From contig CALUPO010000007.1 of NCBI GenBank assembly GCA_944322675.1, forward strand, positions 1 through 64,000: a stretch of 64,000 nt of DNA, written 5' to 3'. Numbering within the stretch: the stretch's first letter is position 1; each line of letters starts with the position of its first letter. The stretch is from Candidatus Gastranaerophilales bacterium. Lineage in GTDB: Bacteria > Cyanobacteriota > Vampirovibrionia > Gastranaerophilales > Gastranaerophilaceae. The notes under the pieces are model-generated. The model did no database searches, had not been told where the DNA came from, and saw only the letters and a list, made by a program, of their open reading frames with translations. Of this stretch, positions 41,335 through 51,600 are shown piece by piece. The translations under genes were made by a program, and so were the position numbers.

Positions 41335-42351
41335 ATGAAATATCAAAATACCACAAAAGATAATAAACAGGAATGCACAATATGCCCGAGATATTGTAAA
41401 TTACAAGAAGGACAAAAAGGGTTTTGCAAGGCATATGAAAATATTGAAGGACGTATTGAATCGTTGTATTATGGCAAATTATCTTCAATGCAAATTGATC
41501 CTGTTGAAAAAAAACCTTTGTTTCATTTCTATCCAAACACAAAAACATTATCACTTGGCACTTTGGGTTGTAATTTAGGATGCAAATTTTGTCAAAATTA
41601 TTCTATTTCTCAAACGTTAACGGTTTTAAATTCTAATTATATTTCACCTGAAATAATATGTGAACTTGCAAAAAAATATAATTGCGATAGTGTTTCATTC
41701 ACATATAACGAACCTGTGGTATTTATTGATTATGTAATTGACACTTCGAAAAAACTTAAAGAAAACGATATAAAAACAATTCTTGTGTCAGCAGGATATT
41801 TAAATCCAAAACCACGTGAAGATTTATTTGAAGTAATTGATGCTTGTAATATTGATTTAAAAGGTTTTAATGAAAAATTTTATAATAAAAATTGTCTTGC
41901 AAAGTTAAATCCGGTGCTTGAAACAATAAAATATATAAAAAACAATACAAATACACATATTGAACTTACAACACTTATTATTGAAGATGAAAATAATAAT
42001 GAGGATGATATAAAACATGAAGCAAACTGGATACTTGAAAATATAGGTGATGAAACACCCTTACATTTTACTGCTTTTTTCCCTACCTATAAAATGAAAA
42101 ATAAAAAAGAAACATCACTTGAAACCATAAAAAAAGCCGTTAAAATTGCTTATAATGAAGGTTTAAAATATGTTTACGGCGGAAATGTTATTGATGAAGA
42201 ACTGGCAACAACATTTTGTCACAATTGTAAAAAGCCTTTAATAAGTCGTGAAAACTTAAGGGTAAATAATGAAGTTAATATTGATAATGAAGGTAAATGT
42301 GTATTTTGCGGTACAAATATTCCCGGTGTCTTTCAAAAAATAAATGTTTAA
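41335..42351 (+). CDS. AmmeMemoRadiSam system radical SAM enzyme
   Basis: 338 residues. The radical SAM motif is C79-x3-C83-x2-C86 in SLGTLGCNLGCKFCQNYSIS. An N-terminal cluster (C14, C17, C21 in CTICPRYCKLQEGQKGFC) and IDPVEKKPLFHFYPN are typical of the PflA-like AmmeMemoRadiSam enzyme. LTTLIIEDENNNEDDI and HFTAFFPTYKM are further family blocks. A C-terminal CHNC...CVFC pair could bind a second metal. The fused B-A partner is divergent. The substrate of the system is unknown. Confidence 0.92.
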   Translation: MKYQNTTKDNKQECTICPRYCKLQEGQKGFCKAYENIEGRIESLYYGKLSSMQIDPVEKKPLFHFYPNTKTLSLGTLGCNLGCKFCQNYSISQTLTVLNSNYISPEIICELAKKYNCDSVSFTYNEPVVFIDYVIDTSKKLKENDIKTILVSAGYLNPKPREDLFEVIDACNIDLKGFNEKFYNKNCLAKLNPVLETIKYIKNNTNTHIELTTLIIEDENNNEDDIKHEANWILENIGDETPLHFTAFFPTYKMKNKKETSLETIKKAVKIAYNEGLKYVYGGNVIDEELATTFCHNCKKPLISRENLRVNNEVNIDNEGKCVFCGTNIPGVFQKINV

Positions 42352-42392
42352 TGTAAAATAAACATATATTTTTATTTTTGAGGAGAAAATAA

Positions 42393-42794
42393 TTGAAAGA
42401 AAATACAACTTCATTGAAACTTGCTTCAACTATTGCACGGATACTTGATGATAATCTTGCAAAGGATATAGTTATTCTTGATATTTCAAATATTTCTATT
42501 TTGGGTGATTATTTTGTTATAGCAAGTGCACAAAGCCCGAATCAAGTTCGAGCTTTGACAAATTATGTAAGAGAAAATGTTAAAAAAAATTTAAATATTA
42601 ATGTCACCAAAGATGAATCCGACAAAAAAAATAGATGGAATCTTCTTGACTATAATGATGTTATTGTCCATATTCTTCATTATGAAGAAAGAGAACTATA
42701 TGCACTTGAAAAGTTTTGGAATCATGCTTTAAAAGTTGAAAGAGAAGTTTGGCTTAAAAATTCTGAAGAATTTGCAAAATTTAATGATAATTAG
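42393..42794 (+). CDS. rsfS: Ribosome silencing factor RsfS
   Basis: 133 residues starting at TTG (42393) with AGGAG 8 bp upstream. RsfS/Iojap signatures are AKDIVILDISNISILGDYFV then IASAQSPNQVRAL, and NRWNLLDYNDVIVHILHYEE then RELYALEKFW. RsfS binds ribosomal protein uL14 and blocks subunit joining under starvation. It follows the radical SAM gene by 41 bp. The usual neighbour nadD is absent. Confidence 0.93.
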   Translation: MKENTTSLKLASTIARILDDNLAKDIVILDISNISILGDYFVIASAQSPNQVRALTNYVRENVKKNLNINVTKDESDKKNRWNLLDYNDVIVHILHYEERELYALEKFWNHALKVEREVWLKNSEEFAKFNDN

Positions 42795-43200
42795 TTTTAA
42801 GATTGTATTTTTTAAATAATTCTTGAAAAAAATGTGAAACAAAGCTACATTAAAACCACCCTCACCCCAACCCTAAAGCTAAAAAATAGAAAGGGGAAAA
42901 TAAAAAAGTCGGAGAATGATGTCAACAATGACAACCCATACGCAGGTTTGGGTAATAGTCACTGCTTCACGATTAGAGTCACCCTCACCCCCTCCCCCTC
43001 CCTCTCCCTTTAGAGAGAGGGGGAGCTACGTCCGGAAGATGTTAAAATATTTAATTTATTGAAATTCAACAAATTAATTGCTTTTTAAAATCCAACCTTA
43101 AGTGTATTTCAAATACTCGTTTTTTTTTCAAAAATTATTTAAATTTATTTTAATATCTTCCGGACGAAGAAGCTTTATATAAAGTTGTATATAAATCCTA
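42795..43200. repeat. Intergenic repeat cluster with truncated element E5
   Basis: No gene. 42907-42948 is one terminal repeat of the structured element (AGTCGGAGAATG, then CAACCCATACGCAGG) without the opposite end. A degenerate CCCTCTCCC palindrome (43000-43022), a GTCCGGAAGATGTT unit and its inverted partner (ATCTTCCGGAC, about 43152) follow. A decayed right arm of the 52-bp palindrome family (GTTGTATATAAATCC) lies at about 43184-43198. Confidence 0.7.
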
Positions 43201-43242
43201 AAAAGAATTAAGATAACTTTTATTTAAATTATATTAATATAA

Positions 43243-43271
43243 TTCACATAAATTTTTGTACTTGGTATAAT
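43243..43271 (+). promoter_or_regulatory. Candidate promoter of the GATC restriction-modification genes
   Basis: TTCACA (43243-43248), exactly 17 bp, TATAAT (43266-43271). Translation of the methylase starts 53 bp later. Confidence 0.7.
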
Positions 43272-43323
43272 GATTTTATAAGATAAATTAAAAATACAAC
43301 ATATTTCTTAAAGAAAGAAAAAG

Positions 43324-44163
43324 ATGGAAGTAACAAAAGAACATTTAAATAGCGATACTTATCCGCTTGTTAAATGGGTTGGGGGAAAACGCCAGTTAAT
43401 GTTTGAATTATTAAAAAATATGCCCCCTTCATATAACAGATACTTTGAGCCATTTGTAGGCGGTGGAGCATTATTTTTTGAATTACAGCCGGCAAATGGT
43501 TATATTTCTGATATGAATGAAGAACTTATCAATTTTTATAATGTGGTTCGTAAAAATGTTCATGAATTAATTATAAGTTTAAAAAAACATAAATTATCTA
43601 AAGAATATTATATGAATATAAGGAATATAGACAGGACGGATAAATATAAAACTTTATCTAGTGTTGAAAAAGCCAGCCGTTTTGTATATTTAAACAGAAC
43701 ATGTTTTAACGGTATGTATCGTGTAAATTCACAAGGTCAATTTAATGTTCCATTCGGGCACTATAAAAATCCAAGGATTCTTGATGTTCAAAACTTGCTT
43801 AATTGTTCACGATTATTGCAACGAACTGAAATAAAATGTGCTGATTTTTCTTATATTTTAACAATGGCAAATAAAGGAGACTTTGTATATTTTGACCCGC
43901 CATATGTTCCATTGAGTATTACATCAAATTTTACCTCCTATACAAAAGATGGATTCGATATTGAAATGCAATTCAAGTTAAGAGATATTTGTGATGAATT
44001 AGATTCAAAAGGTGTAAAGTTCATGCTTTCAAATTCCGATACGGAATTGGTTAAAGAATTATATAATAAATATACCATTATTAAAGTTTTTGCTACACGT
44101 CAAATTAATGCTAATGGATTTGGAAGGGGAAAAATTTCAGAAATTTTAGTGAGGAATTATTAA
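43324..44163 (+). CDS. DNA adenine methyltransferase, DpnM/Dam type (GATC)
   Basis: 279 residues, alpha-class N6-adenine methylase. PLVKWVGGKRQLMFELLKNM and FEPFVGGGALFFEL form the AdoMet-binding motif I. The catalytic DPPY is at residues 191-194 (VYFDPPYVPLSITSNFTSYT), and VYLNRTCFNGMYRVNSQGQF belongs to the GATC-recognition region of Dam/DpnM. It protects host GATC sites from the endonuclease encoded next. The two genes overlap by one base (TAATG), so methylase is made first and coupling keeps the ratio. It has its own near-consensus promoter. Confidence 0.93.
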   Translation: MEVTKEHLNSDTYPLVKWVGGKRQLMFELLKNMPPSYNRYFEPFVGGGALFFELQPANGYISDMNEELINFYNVVRKNVHELIISLKKHKLSKEYYMNIRNIDRTDKYKTLSSVEKASRFVYLNRTCFNGMYRVNSQGQFNVPFGHYKNPRILDVQNLLNCSRLLQRTEIKCADFSYILTMANKGDFVYFDPPYVPLSITSNFTSYTKDGFDIEMQFKLRDICDELDSKGVKFMLSNSDTELVKELYNKYTIIKVFATRQINANGFGRGKISEILVRNY

Positions 44164-45074
44164 TGAAATACTTAAATTGTTATCAAGAATTAATGGGTTG
44201 CAGCTGTGAGGATGATGTTTTTAAATGTATAATTGATAATTTAAAACCATCAAATAATTTATGGTCATATTTTGTTAATTGGGATAAAATTTATTCAAAT
44301 GTAAAAGATATTGAAATAAGCTTAAATATACTTAACTATTTAATAGGAAAAGAAAATTTTGACGAAGAATTTAAAACACTTGTAAAAGCACAGTCGCAGG
44401 TAGTTAAAATACTTCCATCTCTTATTGTAAGTCGTGAAAAGAAATTTAATATATTAATTGACTATGAGCATAAAAAACTTATTTATGAAGAGTATGATTT
44501 TTCAATAAAAGAACCAAGTGATAATGATATAAATAAGTACTTACATTTTGTTAAAGAATCAGGACTTAAAGATTTAATATGCAGCGGTAAAGTTAAATCA
44601 CTTGTCGATTATATGATTGGGGTGGAAGCAGGTTTGGATAGTAACGGTCGCAAATTAAGAAGTGGCTTATCAATGGGACTTATTGTTGAATGTTTTATTA
44701 AAGACTTATGTGCAAAAAAAGGTTATAGATATATTTCAGAAGCTAATGCACATAAAATAAAAAAAGAATTTGGCTATGAAATTCCAACTCATAAATACTC
44801 ATCCAAACGCTATAATTATGTAATAGACACAGGGAAAGAGCCTGTTTTAATGGAAGTTAATTATTATAATTGCGGTGGCTCTAAATTATTTGAAACAGCA
44901 AAGGCATACCGTGAAGTTGAAACTTTTTTAAATAAAAAATACAAGTTTATCTGGATAACAGACGGGCAGGGATGGCGTGAAGCTCATAATGCACTAAGAG
45001 ATACACTTGCACACAATGATTATCTTTTAACACTTTCAATGCTTGAAAAAGGTATATTAGAAAAGTGTGTATAA
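44163..45074 (+). CDS. Type II restriction endonuclease DpnII family (GATC)
   Basis: 303 residues. The match to DpnII/MboI-type enzymes is in DYMIGVEAGLDSNGRKLRSG, LVECFIKDLCAKKG and the PD-(D/E)XK core NYVIDTGKEPVLMEVNYYNC then GGSKLFETAKAYREV. It cuts unmethylated GATC. The start overlaps the methylase stop. Full length and intact motifs suggest activity. tRNA-Ser follows 55 bp downstream. Confidence 0.92.
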   Translation: MKYLNCYQELMGCSCEDDVFKCIIDNLKPSNNLWSYFVNWDKIYSNVKDIEISLNILNYLIGKENFDEEFKTLVKAQSQVVKILPSLIVSREKKFNILIDYEHKKLIYEEYDFSIKEPSDNDINKYLHFVKESGLKDLICSGKVKSLVDYMIGVEAGLDSNGRKLRSGLSMGLIVECFIKDLCAKKGYRYISEANAHKIKKEFGYEIPTHKYSSKRYNYVIDTGKEPVLMEVNYYNCGGSKLFETAKAYREVETFLNKKYKFIWITDGQGWREAHNALRDTLAHNDYLLTLSMLEKGILEKCV

Positions 45075-45129
45075 GAAGGGCTTTACAATATATATTTTTT
45101 TTGTTAATATATAAGTGCACAACTTTGAA

Positions 45130-45220
45130 GGAGGAGTGCCAGAGCGGTTTATCGGAGCGGTCTTGAAAACCGTCGTACGTGACGAGCGTACCGTGGGTTC
45201 GAATCCCACCTCCTCCTCCA
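45130..45220 (+). tRNA. tRNA-Ser (TGA anticodon)
   Basis: Acceptor stem GGAGGAG / CTCCTCC, anticodon stem GCGGT/ACCGT around CTTGAAA (anticodon TGA), long variable arm (GTACGTGACGAGCGTACC region), T-arm GGGTTCGAATCCC, and encoded CCA at 45218-45220. The discriminator is T by this alignment rather than the usual G. Frames on the opposite strand are tRNA shadows. Confidence 0.95.
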
Positions 45221-45223
45221 TTT

Positions 45224-45250
45224 AAGCCATCTGCTAAAGGTGGCTTTTTT
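45224..45250 (+). terminator. Intrinsic terminator after tRNA-Ser
   Basis: AAGCCA / TGGCTT stem, 11-nt loop, then a T run. Confidence 0.8.
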
Positions 45251-45348
45251 AGTTGGTTTTGGGCATATAAACATTTCCGTAAATAATGACAAATCGCGAT
45301 AAACAACTAAGCACAGAAGAACAACTAAGCTTACTATAAAGGAGTAGA

Positions 45349-46272
45349 ATGGAGAAAATAGAAGTAGATAGTTCAAATATTATTTATTTTCATTTTGATA
45401 CAGTAGAAAGCAAGTTGAGTATTGCTTCCTTTAATCAGCTAGTGGACTCATTAAATGTAGTAACCAATAATGTTTCAAAGGTGTTTATTGGAGAAAAGGT
45501 AAAATGTTCTATATTTATACTACCACCAGAAGATGGCTCTTTTAAGTCTAAATTTTGTATTTTTCTTGCAGGGGCAATGTTATCAGGGTCTATAGGGAAC
45601 TTTAGTGATGGTATGATACAAGAATTAACAGGACACGATTCAAAGTATTATGGAACTGAGACTGTAAGATTCGTAAAAGATGTCACAGTGGGAATATTTT
45701 CAAAGACAAGAGAGGAATTAGACAGAATTATTTCTGATAATGTAAATATAGATGAAGCCATTGAAGCTAAAAGTAAGTTCTATACAGTTATTGCAAATGA
45801 TAAGAATGTAAAAAGTTTGGGATTTACAGATACAGATAAAGCATTAATTAAGAAATCAGAAATGGTATATTACATAGCTCCTGATAAAATAAGAGATGTA
45901 GATAATATTGTAGAATATTCAAAACTAAAAATTATTAAAGCTGTTCTTGAAAGAAGTTCACAGGCATGGACACTTAAAGATATAAGCAAGAAAAAGAATG
46001 ATGAATATAAGATATTAGATGATGATTTTACAAGTTTGGTATGGCAAGGCGAAAATCCGTTAAAAGTAACAGAGAAAACAGATGAAATATTAGCTCGTGT
46101 TGAATATGTTAAAGAAATGAAAAATGGTAAAGTGATAACAAAAGAAACTAACATAACAGATGTCTATCAGTTCAATGGAAAAGTGCTGAAAGAATTACCA
46201 GATGATTTTGAGTTAAACATTACTAAAGTTCCTAAAAAGGATAAACGACAATTAAGTTTGTTTGACCAATGA
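45349..46272 (+). CDS. Hypothetical island protein
   Basis: 307 residues starting at ATG with AAGGAG upstream. It is soluble, mixed alpha/beta, with one hydrophobic helix (FLAGAMLSGSIGNFSDGM). The C terminus is KVPKKDKRQLSLFDQ, a short acidic/aromatic tail of the kind seen in many mobile-element and restriction proteins. I do not recognise a domain. It is the first gene of a decayed set with the dinD pseudogene and the helicase fragment, so it probably belongs to a horizontally acquired defence or phage-derived island inserted next to tRNA-Ser. Confidence 0.65.
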   Translation: MEKIEVDSSNIIYFHFDTVESKLSIASFNQLVDSLNVVTNNVSKVFIGEKVKCSIFILPPEDGSFKSKFCIFLAGAMLSGSIGNFSDGMIQELTGHDSKYYGTETVRFVKDVTVGIFSKTREELDRIISDNVNIDEAIEAKSKFYTVIANDKNVKSLGFTDTDKALIKKSEMVYYIAPDKIRDVDNIVEYSKLKIIKAVLERSSQAWTLKDISKKKNDEYKILDDDFTSLVWQGENPLKVTEKTDEILARVEYVKEMKNGKVITKETNITDVYQFNGKVLKELPDDFELNITKVPKKDKRQLSLFDQ

Positions 46273-46290
46273 AACAAGAGGAGGATAAAG

Positions 46291-47088
46291 ATGCCTAATT
46301 ACAGCATAGATGATTTATTAAAATCGCCATTTGAAAAAATTAAAAGAATAAGTGAGGATGGATTTGAGTATTGGTCTGCTAGAGATTTATCAAACTATTG
46401 GAATATACTGAATATAGAAAATTTTTAAATCCGATTAATAAAGCCAAAGAATCCTGCAAAAGCAGTGGTTATGATGTTAATGACCATTTCGCCCATATGG
46501 ACGATATGGTCGAAATCGGCTCTGGAGCTGAAAGAGAAGTCGAAGATATTCGTCTTTCACGCTTTGCTTGTTATTTAATCGTTCAAAATGCAGACCCGTC
46601 AAAAAGAATTGATTGTGGAAGAAGAACAAAAACTTATCCAATCTGAAAAAAATCAAAGACGATTGTTTTTACGAGAAGAAATGAAAAAACATAATAAACA
46701 CCTGGCGGATACTGCCAGCAATGCGGGCGTAAAAGAGCCAAGAGATTATACAATATTTCAGAATTATGGTTATAAAGGTTTGTATGGGGGCTTAAGCAGA
46801 CAGGATATTCATGACAGGAAAGGGCTAAAGAAAAGTCAAGATATTTTAGACCATATGGGAAGTACAGAACTTGCAGCAAATTTATTCCGTGCTACTTAAA
46901 GAGAAGAAAAATTAAGACGTGAGAATATCAAAGGGAAATATAAAGCAAATTAAACTCATTATGAAGTTGGCAAAAAGGTGAGAGATACTATAAAAGAGCT
47001 TGGCGGCACAATGCCGGAAGATTTCCCTACTGTTGATTCAATTAAGAAAATTGAAAAAGAAGAACGTAAAAGACTTGAAGATAAATAG
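46291..47088 (+). pseudogene. dinD: dinD-like gene (DNA damage-inducible protein D), disrupted
   Basis: SD GAGGAGG precedes the ATG. DinD blocks are spread over two frames and past stops: SPFEKIKRISEDGFEYWSAR, YTEYRKFLNPINKAKESC, LSRFACYLIVQNADPSK, then RQKELIVEEEQK, NYGYKGLYGGLSRQDIHDRK, DHMGSTELAANLFRAT and KVRDTIKELGGTMPEDFP. Lesions are a one-base loss after LSNY (near 46398), a small deletion near 46590-46610 that joins ADPSK to TRQKE in another frame, TAA at 46897-46899 and TAA at 46951-46953. Residue order is otherwise complete. DinD inhibits RecA-related processes in E. coli. Here it is dead. Confidence 0.85.
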
Positions 47089-47102
47089 GAGTATTAAATA
47101 TA

Positions 47103-47477
47103 ATGCCTAATTTAATTGAAGTAACTTATAAACAAACCGGAGAAAGTACAAAAACTAATCAGTATGGAATGCGAGAAATGCAAGAAAGGGCATTTGCTGC
47201 TCGTAACTCAAAATATCTTCTGGTTAAAGCACCATCGGCTTCAGGAAAATCAAGAGCACTAATGTTTATTGCTCTTGATAAACTGGCACATCAGGGTATC
47301 AAAAAAGTTATTATTGCAGTTCCTGAACGTGCAATAGGTTCTTCTTTTAAAAAAACTAAATTAAAAAAGTTTGGGTTCTTTGCAGATTGGATATCGGAAG
47401 ATAGATATAACTTATGTACCGCGGGAACGGACAAGTCTAAAGTAACTTTATTTGAAGAGTTAGCTAAAAACAAATAA
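47103..47477 (+). pseudogene. Truncated DEAD/DEAH-box (restriction-type) helicase, N-terminal fragment
   Basis: 124 residues with an intact start (AGGAG SD) and Walker A motif VKAPSASGKSRALMFIALDK, followed by KKVIIAVPERAIGSSFKKTK and FGFFADWISEDRYNLC. The homologous region of superfamily 2 helicases continues for several hundred residues. Here the frame ends at KNK-stop with no helicase motifs II-VI. The missing part is not found downstream, where dgt begins 83 bp later, so a deletion has removed it. Confidence 0.75.
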
Positions 47478-47559
47478 CAAAGTATCTTCTTTTTTTAAAT
47501 TTACAAGTTTTTCGTATATAATAAAATTATAATTAAAACAAAAAAGTGAGAAGAAAAAG

Positions 47560-48597
47560 ATGCATATTCGGCAAAAAGCAGAAGAAAATGAATTAAAGAT
47601 TCTAAGTATTTATGCAACAAAAAGTATTGAAAGCAAAGGCCGCGATATTGAAGAGGAACCTTGTCCCGTTAGGATGTGTTTTCAGCGTGACAGAGATAGA
47701 ATAATACACTCAAAAGCATTTCGAAGACTAAAACACAAAACACAGGTCTTTTTTTCGCCTCAAAATGATCACTATCGAACCCGCATGACACATACACTTG
47801 AAGTTTCACAAATTGCAAGAACATTATCAAGAGCTTTGGGATTAAATGAAGATTTAACCGAAGCAATAGCTTTAGGACACGATTTAGGACACACACCGTT
47901 TGGTCACAGCGGTGAACGTGTTTTAAACCAGCTTATGAAAGAACTTGGCGGTTTTCGACATAATGAACAAAGTTTAAGAGTTGTTAAATACATTGAAAAA
48001 CTTAACTTAACCAAAGAAGTTAAAGATGGAATTTTAACTCATAGCTGGGGGTTAAAACCAATTACACTTGAAGGCATGGTTGTTCAACTTGCTGATAAAA
48101 TTGCCTATTTGAACCACGATATTGAAGATGCCATTGAATCACAAATAATTACTGAAAATGACCTGCCGGATGATTGTAAGAAATATTTTACAACAAAACG
48201 AAAAAATAGACTTGGAAAAATGATAAATGATGTTGTTGAAAATAGTATTAATAAAGAATCCGTAAAAATGTCTGAGGAATGTTGGTTTTACTTAAATAAA
48301 CTTCGTAATTTTATGTTTGAAAAAGTTTATTTAAATTCTCAAGCTAAAGAAGAAGAAAATAAAGTCGAGGGAGTCGTAAGACAGCTTTTTGATTATTATT
48401 GTGATTTTATAAATAAAAATATTAACGAAAAAGAAGAAATAATAAAAAGAGCTGTCTGTGATTATATAGCTGGCATGACAGATAGATATGCCGTTTCAAA
48501 ATATAAAGATTTATTTATTCCAAAATCTTCCCAAAACAAAAAATCAGACGAACAAATATTTAAATTAATCGGAATTGATGGTATTTATGCAAGATAA
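47560..48597 (+). CDS. dgt: Deoxyguanosinetriphosphate triphosphohydrolase-like protein
   Basis: 345 residues. HD-domain motifs are RRLKHKTQVFFSPQNDHYRT then RMTHTLEVSQIAR (metal ligand H78), LGHDLGHTPFGHSGE (H107, D108), and VQLADKIAYLNHDIEDAI. Type 2 dGTPase-like proteins of this length cleave dNTPs to nucleoside and triphosphate. It heads dgt-dnaG-rpoD, an arrangement seen in several phyla. The dnaG start lies within its last codons. Confidence 0.93.
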   Translation: MHIRQKAEENELKILSIYATKSIESKGRDIEEEPCPVRMCFQRDRDRIIHSKAFRRLKHKTQVFFSPQNDHYRTRMTHTLEVSQIARTLSRALGLNEDLTEAIALGHDLGHTPFGHSGERVLNQLMKELGGFRHNEQSLRVVKYIEKLNLTKEVKDGILTHSWGLKPITLEGMVVQLADKIAYLNHDIEDAIESQIITENDLPDDCKKYFTTKRKNRLGKMINDVVENSINKESVKMSEECWFYLNKLRNFMFEKVYLNSQAKEEENKVEGVVRQLFDYYCDFINKNINEKEEIIKRAVCDYIAGMTDRYAVSKYKDLFIPKSSQNKKSDEQIFKLIGIDGIYAR

Positions 48598-50467
48598 CGA
48601 TTATGCATCAATTATTGAACAAATAAAAGATAAACTTGACATAGTTGATGTAATAAGTGAAAGTGTGATATTAAAAAAATCAGGAAACAACTATTGGGGG
48701 TTGTGTCCATTTCATAATGAAAAAACACCTTCATTTTCTGTTAATCCCCAAAAACAAATCTATAAATGCTTTGGCTGTGGCGAAGGCGGTGATGTGTTTT
48801 CATTTATTATGAAAATACGAGGTGAAAGTTTTCATGAAATTATTAAAGAATATGCTTTTAAATTTGGCATTGAACTACCTTCAAATTATAAAAAAACATT
48901 TGACAATCAGGATAAGAAAAAGGAAATATTTAATGCTTTAAAAGAAGTAAGTGAATTTTATACCGATATACTCCTCAATTCAAAACTTGGTATAAAGGCT
49001 TATGAATATTTAAGATCCCGACAAATAAATGATGATGTAATAAAAAAATATCATTTGGGTTTTGCATTAAATGAATATGATAGTTTGCAAAAAGAGTTAA
49101 GTCATATAAATCATGAAACATTAAAGAATAGTGGATTAATAATTGAACGAGAACGTAACTTTAGCTCTATAGACCGTTTTCGTAATCGTATAATGATACC
49201 TGTATTTAATGAATCAGGAGAAATAATAGCATTTGGAGCACGTGCAATAAATGAAGGTCAATCGCCAAAATATCTCAACTCACCTGACAGTATTGTATAT
49301 AATAAAAGTAAAATACTTTATGGTTTATACCATGCAAAAGACGCCATTAAAGAAGAAGACGGCATAATTATAATGGAGGGTTATTTTGACGTAATTAGTG
49401 CACAAACAGCAGGAGTAAAAAATTGTGTAGCAAGCTGCGGAACATCATTAACTCTAGATCATGTAAAACTTATATCTAAATATACACCGTCAAAACGAAT
49501 ATATCTTGCTTTTGATTTGGATAATGCAGGCAAAATAGCAACAAAACGTAATGCAAATGTAATAAAAGAAGCATTTGGCTTATTAGGTGAAATAAAACAA
49601 TATGATGAAAGTTTTACATCAATAAATAATGATAAATACGTTTGTGAATTAAGAGTTATAAGTTTACCAAATGGCAAAGATCCTGATGAATTCATTCGTG
49701 AATATGGAGCAAATGAATACAAAAAACAGGTTAAAAACGCACCTTTATTTTTGGATTATCAAATTAATACGGTTTTATCCCAAAAAAAAGAAAACATGAC
49801 ACCGCAAGAAAAAACTATAATTGTAAAGAAATTATTAGAAATATTAAGCGAAATAAGAAATGAAATTATACTTACAGAGTATATTAAATTGTCAGCCAAA
49901 ACCCTTGATATAAAAGAAGAAAGCCTATTAAATGAACTTCATAAAAACACTTTTTATGAAGAAGTGAATTATGAAGAAATGCAAAGAAATGTAAAAAAAA
50001 CACTAAATATTGAAAAAAAAGCGCAAAAAAATTTAATTTCGGTTTTTATAATGGATGGGAACGTATTAACGTTAAAAGAATTAAGTGTAATAATGAAGGA
50101 TGTAAATTTTAAAGATGAAACCTTAAAACAGATTAAAAATACGATTGACAAATTGTCTTGTACGGTAAATAATGTAAATGAACTTCAAGAAAAATTATAT
50201 ATTGAGTATGCACAAAATAATGATGTAAAAAAAATATTGAGTGATTTGGTCTATTTATCAGAAAGTTATAAGGATTTATCCGAGAAGGATTTGTTAGGAA
50301 TAATATATGAAAATATTAATAAAATAAAAACATCCGAAACTAAAAGTTTAATAGCAGATTTGAAAAAAGAATATGCAATGGCTGTGGACGATGAAACAAA
50401 ACGTAAATGCCAATTAAAAATACAGGAACAGATAAAGTTAATGAGAACTGGAGAAATTAATGTATGA
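48587..50467 (+). CDS. dnaG: DNA primase DnaG
   Basis: 626 residues from the ATG at 48587; an upstream ATG at 48578 adds three codons. The CHC2 zinc finger has C40, H43, C61, C64 ([32 protein letters not shown]). The RNA polymerase core has [20 protein letters not shown] and the [26 protein letters not shown] with FDLDNAG. A C-terminal helical domain contacts DnaB. It overlaps dgt at its start and rpoD at its end (ATGA), giving tight translational coupling. Confidence 0.95.
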   Translation: MQDNDYASIIEQIKDKLDIVDVISESVILKKSGNNYWGLCPFHNEKTPSFSVNPQKQIYKCFGCGEGGDVFSFIMKIRGESFHEIIKEYAFKFGIELPSNYKKTFDNQDKKKEIFNALKEVSEFYTDILLNSKLGIKAYEYLRSRQINDDVIKKYHLGFALNEYDSLQKELSHINHETLKNSGLIIERERNFSSIDRFRNRIMIPVFNESGEIIAFGARAINEGQSPKYLNSPDSIVYNKSKILYGLYHAKDAIKEEDGIIIMEGYFDVISAQTAGVKNCVASCGTSLTLDHVKLISKYTPSKRIYLAFDLDNAGKIATKRNANVIKEAFGLLGEIKQYDESFTSINNDKYVCELRVISLPNGKDPDEFIREYGANEYKKQVKNAPLFLDYQINTVLSQKKENMTPQEKTIIVKKLLEILSEIRNEIILTEYIKLSAKTLDIKEESLLNELHKNTFYEEVNYEEMQRNVKKTLNIEKKAQKNLISVFIMDGNVLTLKELSVIMKDVNFKDETLKQIKNTIDKLSCTVNNVNELQEKLYIEYAQNNDVKKILSDLVYLSESYKDLSEKDLLGIIYENINKIKTSETKSLIADLKKEYAMAVDDETKRKCQLKIQEQIKLMRTGEINV

Positions 50468-51600
50468 GTAGAAAAAAATCCGATAAATCTATAGTGTCAG
50501 TGGTTGATGAAGATTTAATGAGTGATAATGATGATTTATTTGATGGTGAAGATAGTCCTTTATCAACTGATAATATCGATACAATAATAGGAGCAGCTGC
50601 AGTTACAAAATTAAACGACGCAGATTCAATTGATACTTCATTTGATAGTGACTCGGCTATATCAGATGATATTGTTGATGACGAAGATGAAGAAGATGAT
50701 GTTGATGACATTATGGATGATGAAGATGAAAATGATGAGCTTTCACTTCCCCGTGGTGTGTCAAGTGATGATCCGGTTCGTATGTACTTACGAGAAATAG
50801 GCAGAATTAAACTTTTAAATGCAGAGGAAGAAATACAACTTGCACAAAAAATCCTATCAGGAGGTAAAGCAGGTGCAATAGCCAAACGTAAACTTGTACA
50901 AGCAAATTTAAGACTTGTTGTAAGTATAGCAAAAAAATATGTAGGACGTGGGATGTTATTTTTGGATTTAATTCAGGAAGGTAATCTTGGATTAATTCGA
51001 GCAGCAGAAAAGTTTGATCATGAACGTGGGTACAAATTTTCAACTTATGCAACATGGTGGATACGTCAAGCCATAACTCGTGCCATAGCAGATCAAGCAC
51101 GCACCATTAGAATACCTGTACATATGGTTGAAACAATTAATAAACTTAAGAAAATAACACGTAAGCTTGCACAGGATCTTTCCCGTAAACCAACAGAAGA
51201 TGAGTTGGCTATGGAAATGGGAATATCTGTAGCAAAATTACGAGAAATAGTAAAAGTTGCTCAAGAACCTTTATCTTTAGAAACACCAATTGGTAAAGAA
51301 GAAGATTCAAGGTTGGGTGATTTTATTGAAGATAAAGATGCTGATGCACCTGTTAAAACAGTTGCACATGAGTTGCTTCGTGAAGATCTAGCCGAAGTTC
51401 TAAGCGGTTTATTCCCACGTGAACGTGATGTTTTACGTCTTCGTTTCGGCATGGATGATGGTCGTCAACGCACTTTGGAAGAAGTTGGTCAATTATTCGG
51501 GGTAACACGTGAACGTATCCGACAAATTGAAGCAAAAGCTTTAAGAAAATTAAGACATCCTAATCGCAGTAAAAGATTAAAAGAATATATTGAAACTTAA
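50464..51600 (+). CDS. rpoD: Primary RNA polymerase sigma factor RpoD (sigma-70)
   Basis: 378 residues. The first 95 are a Ser/Asp/Glu-rich acidic stretch in the place of region 1.1. Then come region 1.2 ([17 protein letters not shown]), region 2 ([40 protein letters not shown] then [11 protein letters not shown]), region 3 and region 4.2 ([20 protein letters not shown] then [13 protein letters not shown]). It directs housekeeping transcription, consistent with the TTGACA/TATAAT-type promoters seen in the window. The start overlaps the dnaG stop codon. Confidence 0.96.
   Translation: MSRKKSDKSIVSVVDEDLMSDNDDLFDGEDSPLSTDNIDTIIGAAAVTKLNDADSIDTSFDSDSAISDDIVDDEDEEDDVDDIMDDEDENDELSLPRGVSSDDPVRMYLREIGRIKLLNAEEEIQLAQKILSGGKAGAIAKRKLVQANLRLVVSIAKKYVGRGMLFLDLIQEGNLGLIRAAEKFDHERGYKFSTYATWWIRQAITRAIADQARTIRIPVHMVETINKLKKITRKLAQDLSRKPTEDELAMEMGISVAKLREIVKVAQEPLSLETPIGKEEDSRLGDFIEDKDADAPVKTVAHELLREDLAEVLSGLFPRERDVLRLRFGMDDGRQRTLEEVGQLFGVTRERIRQIEAKALRKLRHPNRSKRLKEYIET

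Noticed and set aside
44947-45376. Minus-strand ORFs containing GGIRTHGTLV and RWDSNPRYA
   Set aside because: They are antisense translations of the tRNA-Ser gene, a well-known annotation artefact.
45130-47480. tRNA-Ser as a proven attachment site of an integrated element
   Set aside because: No duplicate of the tRNA 3' end and no integrase were found to the right, so integration at this tRNA remains a suggestion.
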